Notes under the pieces: model-generated
The model's input: only the letters and a program-made list of their open reading frames with translations
Database searches by the model: none
What the model was told of the DNA's origin: nothing
Translations under genes and position numbers: made by a program
Source: an uncultured Ignavibacteriota bacterium
GTDB lineage: Bacteria; Bacteroidota; Ignavibacteria; UBA10030; UBA8401
DNA length: 64,000 nt
Assembly (NCBI GenBank): GCA_903861125.1
Contig: CAIOTF010000023.1
Coordinates: forward strand, 62,001-126,000
Reading direction: 5' to 3'
Part shown: in pieces, positions 47,719 to 57,285 of the stretch
Layout: the number at the start of each line of letters is the position of its first letter
How positions within the stretch are numbered: the stretch's first letter is position 1

Positions 47719-47750
47719 AAGAACCGTTCACCTGAACGGTTCTTCTGTTT
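47719..47750. terminator. Bidirectional terminator between ALDH and lipoprotein genes
   Basis: A perfect 12-bp stem (47719-47730 and 47733-47744) with a tiny CC loop. It is flanked by TCTGTTTT on the plus strand and TTTGTTTTC on the minus strand. It lies between convergent genes and can serve both. Confidence 0.85.
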
Positions 47751-48658
47751 TAAAACACTCTCTTTCGGTACAGAATCTTATTTACCGCCCTCCGTAAGTT
47801 CGTATCGAGCATTGCTTCTTCCATGGTTCCTGCGCGAACAATGGGGACGTTGAATATTCCGTTGTTCACTACAATCGTTTGGTTTGTCACCAGTGTTCCA
47901 TAGTTCAGAAAATATCCGCGACCGGAGAATGTTCCCCGCATTGCCGCCGGTGTGATAGTATCCACTGTTGCCGTTGCCGATGATGCGAGCAAATATCCTA
48001 TCTCTAAAAATGATGAATCGTTCGGATGACTGTCCGGGAAATATGAAATATTCACCCGTTTGCCTGCACCGGGATACAAGAATGTTCCGGAATAATTTGC
48101 CGTATTGCTTTCGAAGCTGATCAAAGTAATATCGATGCTTGCGGGTGAGTTCACCTTGTAGGCCAGCAGAAACAGCGATTCAAAATTCTGTACGGCGATA
48201 ACGCCCTGACCGGATGCCGGAGGAGTATTTCCGTACACGGCAATTCCGTTCACGGAATAATCGCCGCGGTTCGATGTAAAAGAAAGAGAACCCGGAACAT
48301 TTGCCGTATACGAATTTTTTACGGTAATGGAAACGGCGATTGTTTTTGCAGGAGTTGAAGAGTCTTTCACTTTCACCGATGCTGATCCCTCGGCAAGAGC
48401 AGTAATGCGCAATTCACGCGATGACATGGAAGCCGTGATCACCGAAGCGTTTGCATTTTCCGAAACAGAATACGGTTCCGTTCCACCGGCTATGACCGAT
48501 TTCCCTTCGCCTCCCGTCAGCAGCACAAGGCTTGTTGAACTGGCGGTCATACCATTTTCCATGCTAATGCCGAATTCGTCGCCGGTGCTGTTCTTATCGC
48601 ATCCGATAAAGAAAACCGCTGCGCAGAAGAAACAGATACGGCCCGGTAATTTTTTCAT
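47750..48658 (-). CDS. Predicted lipoprotein with Ig-like (BIG2-type) domain
   Basis: 302 residues from the ATG at 48656-48658, chosen because it opens with a lipoprotein signal (MKKLPGRICFFCAAVFFIGC; Cys at the lipobox) and GAGAG lies upstream. The first ~110 mature residues resemble a BIG2-like Ig domain (LLTGGEGKSVIAGGTEPYSV...ITALAEGSASVKVKD). The rest is beta-rich with no family I recognise. It is probably anchored in an envelope membrane. It stands alone and convergent to the ALDH gene. Confidence 0.7.
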   Translation of the reverse strand: MKKLPGRICFFCAAVFFIGCDKNSTGDEFGISMENGMTASSTSLVLLTGGEGKSVIAGGTEPYSVSENANASVITASMSSRELRITALAEGSASVKVKDSSTPAKTIAVSITVKNSYTANVPGSLSFTSNRGDYSVNGIAVYGNTPPASGQGVIAVQNFESLFLLAYKVNSPASIDITLISFESNTANYSGTFLYPGAGKRVNISYFPDSHPNDSSFLEIGYLLASSATATVDTITPAAMRGTFSGRGYFLNYGTLVTNQTIVVNNGIFNVPIVRAGTMEEAMLDTNLRRAVNKILYRKRVF

Positions 48659-48763
48659 GTTATCTCTCAAATGAATTCGAAATGCCTGTTTTCCCATTGT
48701 AAATTAGAAAAATGAGCGAACAGGTGCAACGCGGTTTTCTGCGCCGAAAAAAATATTTTGCGA

Positions 48764-49198
48764 ATGACTGACAATCCTCTTAGATTAATGGAAACACTGA
48801 ACATGCATCGGCAGAACGTTTCTATGATCACATTTTCATTCGATATCGAGACCAACATCAGAACCGCAACATACACCGGCATCATTACGGACGGCGAATT
48901 AATCACTGCTTACCGGGAACTGCATGCAAAACCGGATTATAACCCGACCGCAGATGATCTTGTTGACCTTCGCCTTGTGGACCAATTGAACGTATCATCG
49001 CAATCCCTTCACCATCTTATTTCAACATATATTCCGGTAGACGTACGCGGGCGGTACACACGGCTGGCGATCATCGCCGCATCTGATTTTACATTTGGAA
49101 TGTCGCGTTTGTATGAAACACTTCGGGGAGACGAAGTTCCGGAAGTGATCCATATTTTCCGGCATTATGATGATGCAATTCTTTGGCTGCAGTCGTAA
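48764..49198 (+). CDS. Small protein of unknown function (SpoIIAA-like pattern)
   Basis: 144 residues from the ATG at 48764; ATGs at 48803 and 48824 are also possible, and the conserved-looking part begins MITFSFDIETNIRTATYTG. The strand-helix alternation, with LVDLRLVDQLNVSSQSL and RLAIIAASDFTFGMSRLYETL, resembles SpoIIAA-like proteins seen in many environmental bacteria. No catalytic residue is evident. It has no partner gene, and its function is unknown. Confidence 0.65.
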   Translation: MTDNPLRLMETLNMHRQNVSMITFSFDIETNIRTATYTGIITDGELITAYRELHAKPDYNPTADDLVDLRLVDQLNVSSQSLHHLISTYIPVDVRGRYTRLAIIAASDFTFGMSRLYETLRGDEVPEVIHIFRHYDDAILWLQS

Positions 49199-49319
49199 TA
49201 TTTCTCCTCTTTTTCCCCTTGAAATTATTTCGCATATTTATTCTCCCCCGGCTTACTTTGATCGCATAAAGATAAGAGGGGTTTTTCATTTTTCTTACGT
49301 AGAATAACGATTACTATCT

Positions 49320-51263
49320 ATGAATACCTCCAACCCATTTTTCACAGGCATCGCTTCCTCCGGAGATCTTGCCGAAAAACTCGATTCACATCTGACCAAT
49401 GCGCGTACGGCAATGGAACAACTCTTGTCCGTAAGCGGAGATCGTACGGTTGTCAATACACTGACGTTATACGATAAGATCCTAACGGAATTGGATGCCG
49501 CCGGTTCACAGGCAAATTTGATGGAAAACGTCCATCCGGAAGAACAGATGCGGACAACGTCGGAGCAATTCAGTCAGAAGGTTTCTGCGTTCGGTTCCGA
49601 ACTTTCGCTCAACCGCGGGATCTATGACGCACTGACTGCGGTCGATATTTCCGGCGCCGATGCAACGACTAAATTTTTCGTCCAAAAAACACTCCGCGAT
49701 TTCCGTTTGGCCGGCGTTGATAAAGATGAAACAACCCGCACTGCGATCAAAAAGATCCGTGAAGAACTGGTGCTGATCAGCCAGGAGTTTTCGCGGAACA
49801 TCCGTGAAGACAAACGGAGCGTTACGGTAACGGATGCAAAAGAACTGGAAGGATTGCCGCAGGATTTTATCAACAGACATACGCCGAATGAAAAAGGTGA
49901 GATCATTCTTACGACTGATTACACCGATGCCGTTCCCGTGCTAACCTATGCAAAAAGTGACAGCCTGCGGAAACGGATGTACATGGAATTTAATAACCGT
50001 GCCTATCCGAAAAACATGGATGTGCTGGACCGGCTGATCGCAAAGCGTCATGAACTTGCACTGCTATTAGGATTCGAGAATTTTGCAGCCTGTGTTACGG
50101 CAGACAAGATGGTCGGAAGCGAAAAAAAAGCATCGGAATTCATCGAACATATCGCCGCCGCATCATTAGAAAAGTCCGGCGTAGATTACCGTCAGCTTCT
50201 TTCCCGAAAACAACATGATGTTCCGGGCGCAGCGCAGATCGATCCCTGGGAAGCTGGATATTATTCCGAACTGTTGAAACGGACAGAATTCAGTTTCGAC
50301 GCTCAGAACGTACGGCCCTACTTTCAATATAAAAAAGTGAAGCACGGAATCCTTGATACAATGAGCACACTATTTGACGTTGAGTTCCGTATCAACACGG
50401 CAGTTCCGGTCTGGCATTCTTCCGTGGAATGTTTTGAAATGTATGAAAGCGGCATGCTGACGGGACGGTTCTATCTGGACATGCATCCGCGGGAGAATAA
50501 ATACAATCACGCGGCGCAATTCGGCATTTGCAACGGAGTAGCGGAGAAACAAATTCCGGAAGCTGCACTCATTTGTAATTTCCCCGGAGGAGTTGAAGGG
50601 GATCCGGGATTGATGGAACATAACGATGTGGAGACATTCTTCCACGAATTCGGACATCTGCTTCACCATCTTTTTGCCGGACGGCAGCCGTGGATGGGGC
50701 TTTCCGGAATTTCTTGCGAATGGGATTTTGTTGAAGTGCCCTCGCAATTGCTTGAAGAATGGGCGTGGGACACTTCGACACTGCAGACATTTGCACGGCA
50801 TTATCAGACCGGCGAACCGATTCCGGGAGAGCTGGTCGCACAAATGAAACGGGCTGATGAATTCGGAAAAGGATTATTCATCCGTCAGCAGATGTTCTAT
50901 GCAAAACTCGCGCTCTCCTGCTACGACAGAAGACCGGATACGGTTGATACCACGGCATTATCAAAAGAACTGCGCGAACGGTATACTCCATATAAATATG
51001 TTGAAGGAACACACTTTCAGACATCGTTCGGACATTTGGACGGATATTCCGCTATTTATTACACATATATGTGGTCCCTGGTGATCGCGAAAGATTTCTT
51101 CGGACTCTTCGACAAGAAGAACATGATGCAGTCCGGTATAGCAAAGAAATATCGCGACCTCGTCCTCGCACGCGGCGGGTCAAAACCGGCAGATATAATG
51201 GTAAAAGAATTTCTCGGAAGAGATTTTAAATATGATGCATGGAAAATGTGGCTGGAAAAATAG
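49320..51263 (+). CDS. M3 family zinc oligopeptidase (thimet-like)
   Basis: 647 residues, normal for M3A enzymes. It hydrolyses short peptides in the cytosol. The zinc site is HEFGH at 442-446, with E472 in FVEVPSQ as the third ligand. The substrate-side loop has YVEGTHFQTSFGHLDGYSAIYYTY, the Gly-rich tyrosine loop of the family. No signal peptide is present. It is preceded by a 121-bp gap without a clear promoter and followed by serB. Confidence 0.92.
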   Translation: MNTSNPFFTGIASSGDLAEKLDSHLTNARTAMEQLLSVSGDRTVVNTLTLYDKILTELDAAGSQANLMENVHPEEQMRTTSEQFSQKVSAFGSELSLNRGIYDALTAVDISGADATTKFFVQKTLRDFRLAGVDKDETTRTAIKKIREELVLISQEFSRNIREDKRSVTVTDAKELEGLPQDFINRHTPNEKGEIILTTDYTDAVPVLTYAKSDSLRKRMYMEFNNRAYPKNMDVLDRLIAKRHELALLLGFENFAACVTADKMVGSEKKASEFIEHIAAASLEKSGVDYRQLLSRKQHDVPGAAQIDPWEAGYYSELLKRTEFSFDAQNVRPYFQYKKVKHGILDTMSTLFDVEFRINTAVPVWHSSVECFEMYESGMLTGRFYLDMHPRENKYNHAAQFGICNGVAEKQIPEAALICNFPGGVEGDPGLMEHNDVETFFHEFGHLLHHLFAGRQPWMGLSGISCEWDFVEVPSQLLEEWAWDTSTLQTFARHYQTGEPIPGELVAQMKRADEFGKGLFIRQQMFYAKLALSCYDRRPDTVDTTALSKELRERYTPYKYVEGTHFQTSFGHLDGYSAIYYTYMWSLVIAKDFFGLFDKKNMMQSGIAKKYRDLVLARGGSKPADIMVKEFLGRDFKYDAWKMWLEK

Positions 51264-51355
51264 ATACCATCTCGACGCAGTAGCGGTGTCCCTGATTATT
51301 TCGGTATTTTCTATCAATCATTCCACTAACTGATAATTTTTATATCGCATCGACA

Positions 51356-52567
51356 ATGAACGAACTCATCGTAGCAAGTATTACCGGCATCGACAAACCC
51401 GGCCTGACAAGCAAGATCACTAATTTATTGTCGCGGTACGATATCCGCATACTCGATATCGGGCAGGCGGTGATCCATAACCAGCTTTCACTCGGATTAT
51501 TGCTTGATGTTCCGTCGAAGTCCGCTTCGTACGAAATGATCAAGGAAGTATTTCTGAAAGCACAGGTTCTCGGGCTGACGATCCGTTTCACCCCTATCAC
51601 CGAAGAGGAATACGGCACCTGGGTCAACGAGCAGGCAAAAAGCCGATACATCGTAACGCTGCTCGGCCGCACGATCACGGCGCAGCATATTGCAAAAGTA
51701 TCCGGCGCGATAGAGCATCACCGCCTGAACATCGACATCATCGAACGGCTCTCCGGCCGCGCATCGCTGAATCAAAAGAGCGAAGAGCAGCGTGCGTGCG
51801 TGGAATTTCTTGTCAGCGGAGAATTGGAAGACGCACTCGGGCTCCGCTCGGCGTTCATGAACATTACGCATGAATTCGAGATCGATATCGCGTTTCAAGC
51901 AGATTCAATGTACCGCAGGAACCGCCGCCTGGTGGTGTTTGATATGGATTCAACGCTGATCAAGATCGAGGTAATTGATGAACTGGCAAAAGCGCGCGGG
52001 GTCGGCAATGAAGTTGTCAAAATCACCGAATCGGCAATGCGCGGCGAACTGGATTTCAACCAGAGTTTTACACAGCGATTATCACTTTTAAATGGTCTGG
52101 AAGAAGAAAAAGTAAAAGCGATCGGCAATACACTTCCGTTGACGGACGGCGCAATACGGCTGATCTCGACGCTGAAACGGCTGGGATACAAAACCGCGAT
52201 CGTCTCCGGCGGATTTTCGTATTTTGGAAATATCCTTAAACAAAAACTCGGCATCGATTACGTTTTTGCAAACGAGCTGGAGATCGTTCAGGGGAAAGTG
52301 ACGGGAGCCGTGAGCGGAACCATTGTTGACGGAAAAAGAAAAGCAGAAATATTAAAAGAGATCGCGGAAAAAGAACAAATCTCGCTTGAACAGGTGATCG
52401 CCGTCGGCGACGGCGCAAACGACCTTCCGATGCTCACCCTTGCCGGATTGGGGATCGCTTTCAACGCAAAACCGATCGTCCGGCAGACGGCAAAACAGGC
52501 GATCTCGACCCTGGGCCTGGACGGTATTCTGTATCTTATCGGTGTACGAGACAGGGATATTTTGTAA
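51356..52567 (+). CDS. serB: Phosphoserine phosphatase with two ACT domains
   Basis: 403 residues. It makes L-serine from phosphoserine. Two ACT-type regulatory domains occupy about 1-85 and 95-180; the first opens LIVASITGIDKPGLTSKI. The HAD phosphatase part has the nucleophile D196 in FDMDSTL, SGGFSYF, the Lys in DGKRKAEIL and VGDGANDLPM. Tandem ACT domains, as in mycobacterial SerB2, suggest serine feedback (inference). It is convergent with a response-regulator gene, with no evident hairpin between them. Confidence 0.95.
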   Translation: MNELIVASITGIDKPGLTSKITNLLSRYDIRILDIGQAVIHNQLSLGLLLDVPSKSASYEMIKEVFLKAQVLGLTIRFTPITEEEYGTWVNEQAKSRYIVTLLGRTITAQHIAKVSGAIEHHRLNIDIIERLSGRASLNQKSEEQRACVEFLVSGELEDALGLRSAFMNITHEFEIDIAFQADSMYRRNRRLVVFDMDSTLIKIEVIDELAKARGVGNEVVKITESAMRGELDFNQSFTQRLSLLNGLEEEKVKAIGNTLPLTDGAIRLISTLKRLGYKTAIVSGGFSYFGNILKQKLGIDYVFANELEIVQGKVTGAVSGTIVDGKRKAEILKEIAEKEQISLEQVIAVGDGANDLPMLTLAGLGIAFNAKPIVRQTAKQAISTLGLDGILYLIGVRDRDIL

Positions 52568-52639
52568 CCTCACTATGCTTCGCTCCGGCTCCACGGAAAT
52601 TATTTTAGGCATTGTACTTTTATGCGGAATATTTTGCCG

Positions 52640-53038
52640 TTACGAATTTGCCTTCCCTTCTTTCAACACTTCGTCTATCGATTGTTTACTCTTTAGAATA
52701 TTCAGGAATTGTGTTTTGGTAAAAAATCCGTCAACGGGAACCATACCGACGGCTTCCTTGATATCTTTCTCAGAATGACCGGAAAGAAAGTAAACAAGCG
52801 TTGTTTTATTCATCGATTTAATGAACCGCAGAGTCACCAGACCGTTCATTCCCTCCATCCCTATATCCAAAAAAACCAGGTTCGGCGAAAAACTTTTCAC
52901 TTTTTGCAGACATTCCTTGCCGGATCTTGCGGTTTCGATCGTCAAACGATTATTCATCATCCTTAGAACAGCTATAATCATAGCTAAGAATGCTTTGTCA
53001 TCATCAACGAGCAGTATTTTGTATGACGGTACGGCCAT
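52640..53038 (-). CDS. Single-domain response regulator
   Basis: 132 residues of receiver domain only: acidic pair in VDDDK (12-16), phospho-Asp in LVFLDIGMEGMNG, Ser in FLSGHS at the Thr position, and the conserved Lys in FFTKTQ. There is no output domain and no neighbouring kinase. It is divergent from the exopolysaccharide operon (229-bp shared region), so it may work as a CheY-like switch or have a link to EPS control, but that is positional only. Confidence 0.88.
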   Translation of the reverse strand: MAVPSYKILLVDDDKAFLAMIIAVLRMMNNRLTIETARSGKECLQKVKSFSPNLVFLDIGMEGMNGLVTLRFIKSMNKTTLVYFLSGHSEKDIKEAVGMVPVDGFFTKTQFLNILKSKQSIDEVLKEGKANS

Positions 53039-53232
53039 AAGGAAAATGCATTCATTGATCTTTGTGCGGTATAATAATCAATTTATTGCTCATAGAAAAT
53101 ATGATATTTTTTAAACGCTACAGCTATTTTTTCATGCTGCTATTCACAGGCATTTCCCCCCTTTCCCGGCCTTCTTCATCGGGTGTTTTACCCCATTCAT
53201 CGAAATAATCCCGAAATAGCGTTTCTGTTGAT

Positions 53233-53268
53233 TATGTTTGTATCACAAAATTTAAGAATACAAACATA
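53233..53268. promoter_or_regulatory. 11-bp inverted repeat at the start of the EPS operon
   Basis: TATGTTTGTAT (53233-53243), a 14-nt spacer, then ATACAAACATA (53258-53268). The right arm runs into the ATG of the sugar-transferase gene. The left arm contains TATGTTTG, which matches the TAnnTTTG -7 box, but no TTG lies at the right distance. It could be an operator for a dimeric regulator or an mRNA hairpin masking the start codon, which has no Shine-Dalgarno sequence. Confidence 0.6.
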
Positions 53269-54017
53269 TGACAACAGCAAAAAGAATTTTTGATATCACC
53301 GTTTCAGGAACAGCACTTCTCTGTCTTGCTCCTGTCATGGCGCTCATCACACTCGCAATAAAATTGGAATCGAAAGGACCTGTCTTCTACGCCGCTCCGC
53401 GTGCGGGAATGGGTTTCAAGCGGTTCAAACTATACAAGTTCCGGACGATGTATTCAGGCGCTGATCAGAAACTGAAAGATCTGGCGCATTTGAATATGTA
53501 CGCTCAGCCGTCCATTACAGAAGAAAACCTGAATGACTGCATCGAGTGCAAAACGCTCGGCACATCCTGTTCTCCGATACTTATTAGTTCGGATGGATCG
53601 ATCATCTGCGAACGGCTGATGAAACTGAAAAACGAAGCAAAGAATGCAGGCACATTCTTCAAGATCGCCAACGATCCGCGCATCACACCGGTCGGTAAAT
53701 TTCTGCGGAATACAAGTCTGGATGAACTTCCGCAGTTTTTCAATGTGTTTATCGGAGACATGTCTCTTGTCGGCAATCGACCTCTTCCCATCTACGAAGC
53801 GGAAAAACTGACGAACGATATTGCGGCAATGCGTTTCGCAGCACCGGCGGGAATCACCGGGTTGTGGCAGGTCACCAAACGGGGCAACAAAGGAGAAATG
53901 TCCGACGAAGAAAGAATTTCGCTGGATAATTCATACGCACTTCACGGTTCGCTCTGGTTCGACATTACATTAATGATCAAGACTGTGCCGGCTCTTTTAC
54001 AAAGCGAAAATGTTTAA
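53268..54017 (+). CDS. Undecaprenyl-phosphate sugar-phosphate transferase (polysaccharide initiation)
   Basis: 249 residues, the short PglC-like monotopic form. It moves a sugar-phosphate from a UDP-sugar to undecaprenyl phosphate, starting the repeat unit. It has [29 protein letters not shown] (re-entrant membrane helix), [43 protein letters not shown] with the catalytic Asp-Glu pair, and AGITGLWQV. Between KFRTM and NDPRIT is an extra stretch of about 45 residues with C91, C94, C101 and C114, which may bind a metal. It is the first gene of the EPS unit. Confidence 0.92.
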   Translation: MTTAKRIFDITVSGTALLCLAPVMALITLAIKLESKGPVFYAAPRAGMGFKRFKLYKFRTMYSGADQKLKDLAHLNMYAQPSITEENLNDCIECKTLGTSCSPILISSDGSIICERLMKLKNEAKNAGTFFKIANDPRITPVGKFLRNTSLDELPQFFNVFIGDMSLVGNRPLPIYEAEKLTNDIAAMRFAAPAGITGLWQVTKRGNKGEMSDEERISLDNSYALHGSLWFDITLMIKTVPALLQSENV

Positions 54018-54049
54018 TTAATTATTTATCAAATCAAAAGGAAGTAACA

Positions 54050-55027
54050 ATGAAAAAATCAACATCGGTAGTAACGGGCGGGGCAGGGTTTCTCGGATCA
54101 CATCTGTGCGAACGCCTGCTGAAAGAAGGACACAGTGTTGTCTGTATCGATAATCTGCTCACAGGAAGCATTGAAAATATAAGACACTTAATGGATCACC
54201 CCACATTCTGCTTCATAAAAAGCGATGTCACCAATTACATTTACGTCAGTGTTCCTGTTGATTACGTGTATCACTTTGCATCGCCGGCAAGTCCGATTGA
54301 TTACCTCAAGTATCCGATACAGACTTTGAAAGTCGGATCACTCGGTACGCACAAAGCATTGGGATTTGCAAAAGCAAAAGGGGCCCGTTTTCTGATCGCT
54401 TCAACATCGGAAGTGTACGGCGATCCGGAGATCCATCCGCAGGTTGAAGAATACTGGGGAAATGTGAATCCGGTCGGTCCGCGCGGAGTGTACGACGAAG
54501 CAAAACGTTTTTCAGAAGCGATGACGCTTGCATACAATCGGTTCCATGGCGTAGAAACACGCATCGTGCGCATCTTCAATACATACGGCGAACGAATGAG
54601 AATTGAAGACGGCCGTGCAATACCCGCCTTTGTTTCGCAGGCGCTTCGCGGCGAAGATTTAACGGTGTTCGGCGATGGAAGCCAGACACGCAGCGTTTGT
54701 TACGTTACCGATCTTATCGACGGTATATTCCGCCTGATGATGTCCGACTACAAAATGCCGGTCAATATCGGTAATCCCGACGAAATCTCCATGCTTGACC
54801 TTGCCAAGGAGATTCTGGAGATCACCGGAAGTTCGAGCAAGATCGTATTCAAAGAACTGCCGCAGGATGATCCGAAAGTGCGTCAGCCCGATATTACAAA
54901 AGCACGGACAATTCTCGGCTGGGAACCAACCGTGAACAGAAAAGAAGGACTTGTTAAAACGATACAGTATTTCCAAAAGGCGATCTTACAACAGGACACA
55001 AAAAAAATTCTATCAGCACAATTATAA
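54050..55027 (+). CDS. UDP-glucuronate decarboxylase (UDP-xylose synthase)
   Basis: 325 residues, preceded by AAAGGAAG. It converts UDP-glucuronate to UDP-xylose with NAD. It has the extended-SDR motif GGAGFLG (10-16), [11 protein letters not shown] (75-85) and STSEVYGDP (118-126), both typical of UXS proteins, catalytic Y148 and K152, [16 protein letters not shown] and [14 protein letters not shown]. Its substrate is the product of the UDP-glucose dehydrogenase encoded 29 bp downstream, so the two form a pathway. Confidence 0.93.
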   Translation: MKKSTSVVTGGAGFLGSHLCERLLKEGHSVVCIDNLLTGSIENIRHLMDHPTFCFIKSDVTNYIYVSVPVDYVYHFASPASPIDYLKYPIQTLKVGSLGTHKALGFAKAKGARFLIASTSEVYGDPEIHPQVEEYWGNVNPVGPRGVYDEAKRFSEAMTLAYNRFHGVETRIVRIFNTYGERMRIEDGRAIPAFVSQALRGEDLTVFGDGSQTRSVCYVTDLIDGIFRLMMSDYKMPVNIGNPDEISMLDLAKEILEITGSSSKIVFKELPQDDPKVRQPDITKARTILGWEPTVNRKEGLVKTIQYFQKAILQQDTKKILSAQL

Positions 55028-55056
55028 ACAATAATTAATCGAAAGGCTTTACAACT

Positions 55057-56424
55057 ATGAAACTCTCTTTTATCGGTACCGGTTATGTCGGACTCGTCAG
55101 TGCAACAGCGTTTGCCGAAATGGGCAACGATGTTATCTGCGTGGACGTGGATGAAAACAAAGTCCAGAAACTGAAGAACGGCAAGATCACCATCTATGAA
55201 CCGGGACTCGAAACCTTGTTCGAACGTAACGTGCGCGAACAGCGCCTACAGTTCACCACTTCGCTGGAAGATGCGGCAAACAACAGCGACATCATTTTCT
55301 TAACGCTGCCCACTCCTCCGCGTGAGGACGGTTCGGCAGATCTTTCGTATGTGATGAATGTTGCGTTCAAACTAAGCAGCATTATTACATCATACAAAGT
55401 GATCGTTACCAAAAGTACCGTTCCCGTCGGAACAGCGGACAGAATCCGCCGTGCGATGGAATCTCAGGGATTGAAATCCGGAATTGATTTTGATGTTGTA
55501 TCCAATCCGGAATTTTTACGTGAGGGTGCGGCGGTAAACGACTTTATGAAACCGGAACGCGTTGTTGTCGGTACATCGAGTCCGCGTGCGGCCGAGATGA
55601 TGAAGACATTGTATGAACCGTTCGTCCGCAACGGCAATCCGATCCTGATTATGGATGAGCGTTCAGCAGAACTGGTGAAATATGCCTCCAACGGATTTCT
55701 TGCCGTAAAGATCAGTTTCATCAACGAAATTGCAAATTTGTGTTCACTGGTCGGTGCCGATGTTGACAAAGTCCGCACGGGCATGGGAAAAGACAGCCGC
55801 ATCGGCTCGCAATTCCTTTATGCCGGCGTCGGATACGGCGGAAGCTGTTTCCCGAAAGATGTGAAGGCTCTTTACTCCACCAGCACCGAACATGGCTATG
55901 ATTTCTCTATTCTCGAAGCCGTTATGAACGTCAACGAAAATCAGAAGGTCACCATGCTCAACCGCATTCTTCAGCACTTCGACGGCAACGTAGAAGGAAT
56001 TAAACTTGCGGCTTGGGGACTGGCATTCAAAGCAAATACCGACGATGTGCGTGAAGCGCCGGCACTTTGGGTGATCAATGAACTGACAAAACTCGGAGCG
56101 GTCGTTTCAGCATTCGATCCGGAAGCAATTGGAACAACAAAAGCAGTTCTTGGAGATTCCATCACGTATGGAAAGAACCAGTACGAGATCCTGAACGGCG
56201 CAGAAGCTCTGCTCGTCTTCACCGAATGGAACGAATTCCGCAACCCAGATTTCGCGGAAATGAAAAATAGACTGAACGAACAAACAATTTTCGACGGACG
56301 CAATCTTTACGATCCGAAAAAAATGTCCGAACTCGGATTTGATTACTTCAGCATCGGCCGTCCGCATTATGCGCCGGAAGCGGTGTTCCAGAACAATGTT
56401 CACGCAATTAAAAAAGTTGCTTAA
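55057..56424 (+). CDS. ugd: UDP-glucose 6-dehydrogenase
   Basis: 455 residues with AAAGG upstream. It oxidises UDP-glucose to UDP-glucuronate with two NAD. It has the N-terminal GTGYVGLVSA (8-17), LPTPPREDGSADLSYV, VTKSTVPVGTADRI, NPEFLREGAAVNDFMKPERVV, the catalytic Cys264 in GYGGSCFPKD, GLAFKANTDDVREAPA and FDGRNLYDP near the end. It supplies the UDP-xylose synthase upstream and may also supply glucuronate for the polymer. Confidence 0.95.
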   Translation: MKLSFIGTGYVGLVSATAFAEMGNDVICVDVDENKVQKLKNGKITIYEPGLETLFERNVREQRLQFTTSLEDAANNSDIIFLTLPTPPREDGSADLSYVMNVAFKLSSIITSYKVIVTKSTVPVGTADRIRRAMESQGLKSGIDFDVVSNPEFLREGAAVNDFMKPERVVVGTSSPRAAEMMKTLYEPFVRNGNPILIMDERSAELVKYASNGFLAVKISFINEIANLCSLVGADVDKVRTGMGKDSRIGSQFLYAGVGYGGSCFPKDVKALYSTSTEHGYDFSILEAVMNVNENQKVTMLNRILQHFDGNVEGIKLAAWGLAFKANTDDVREAPALWVINELTKLGAVVSAFDPEAIGTTKAVLGDSITYGKNQYEILNGAEALLVFTEWNEFRNPDFAEMKNRLNEQTIFDGRNLYDPKKMSELGFDYFSIGRPHYAPEAVFQNNVHAIKKVA

Positions 56425-56478
56425 TTCATCATCAAATAAAAAAATAAAACTATCAATAATAAAAACATGGAGTATCCA

Positions 56479-57252
56479 ATGATCAAAAACAGCTTTCAAT
56501 CACTCCCTTTCTGGGCGCAAGATTCACTGAGAAACACACGCGACGTCGTATTATCACTTCCATACCGCGGAACCGGACGCACTTGTCCCGTCTGCGAAAA
56601 AGATTCAAGAAAATTCCGGGAATACGGCATCCTGCACCGTGAAGACGGCCGCTGCATGCAGTGCGGCGCGCTGGAGCGTCACCGGTTCGCATGGTTGTTC
56701 TTCCAAAAAATGACGAATCTGTTCGACGGAAAATTTAAGAAGATGCTGCACGTTGGCGCAGAACGCGGATTTGAACCGAAACTGCGCAAACAACTTGGCA
56801 CCGGCTACATCACTGCCGATCTTTTCGATCCCCGTGCTGATGTGAAGATGGACATCACCGATATCCAGTATTCCGACAATGTCTTCGACGTAATCTACTG
56901 CAGCCACGTGCTTGAACACGTGCAGGACGACAAGAAAGCAATGCGGGAATTCTTTAGAGTGCTGAAACCGGGCGGATGGGCAATCCTGCTGGTACCGATC
57001 CTGAACGGCGATCATCCGACATTTGAAAATCCGGAGATCGTTACCCCCGAGGAACGGCTTGCCATCTACGGTCAGGAAGACCATGTTCGCAAATACGGAA
57101 ATGATTATATTGACAGATTACGTGAGTCCGGATTTACGGTCCGCAAATACAATGTTCCGGAACTCTTCGACGCACAGCAGAGAAAACAAATGGGCTTAAC
57201 CGACTCCTGCGGCGATATCTTTTTCTGCACCAAACCGCAGACCAATTCATAG
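56479..57252 (+). CDS. SAM-dependent methyltransferase with N-terminal zinc ribbon
   Basis: 257 residues from the ATG at 56479-56481, chosen because GGAG lies 6 nt upstream; an ATG at 56467 would add four residues. Two Cys pairs, CPVC (36-39) and CMQC (59-62), make a zinc-ribbon-like start. A class I methyltransferase follows with motif I LHVGAERGFE, a D-x-x-x-x-D motif around ADLFDPRADV, and CSHVLEHVQDD. In this setting it probably methylates a sugar or a lipid-linked glycan, which is inference. Confidence 0.82.
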   Translation: MIKNSFQSLPFWAQDSLRNTRDVVLSLPYRGTGRTCPVCEKDSRKFREYGILHREDGRCMQCGALERHRFAWLFFQKMTNLFDGKFKKMLHVGAERGFEPKLRKQLGTGYITADLFDPRADVKMDITDIQYSDNVFDVIYCSHVLEHVQDDKKAMREFFRVLKPGGWAILLVPILNGDHPTFENPEIVTPEERLAIYGQEDHVRKYGNDYIDRLRESGFTVRKYNVPELFDAQQRKQMGLTDSCGDIFFCTKPQTNS

Positions 57253-57285
57253 ATTTCAGCACCATTACATATTCGAAAGAAAAAA

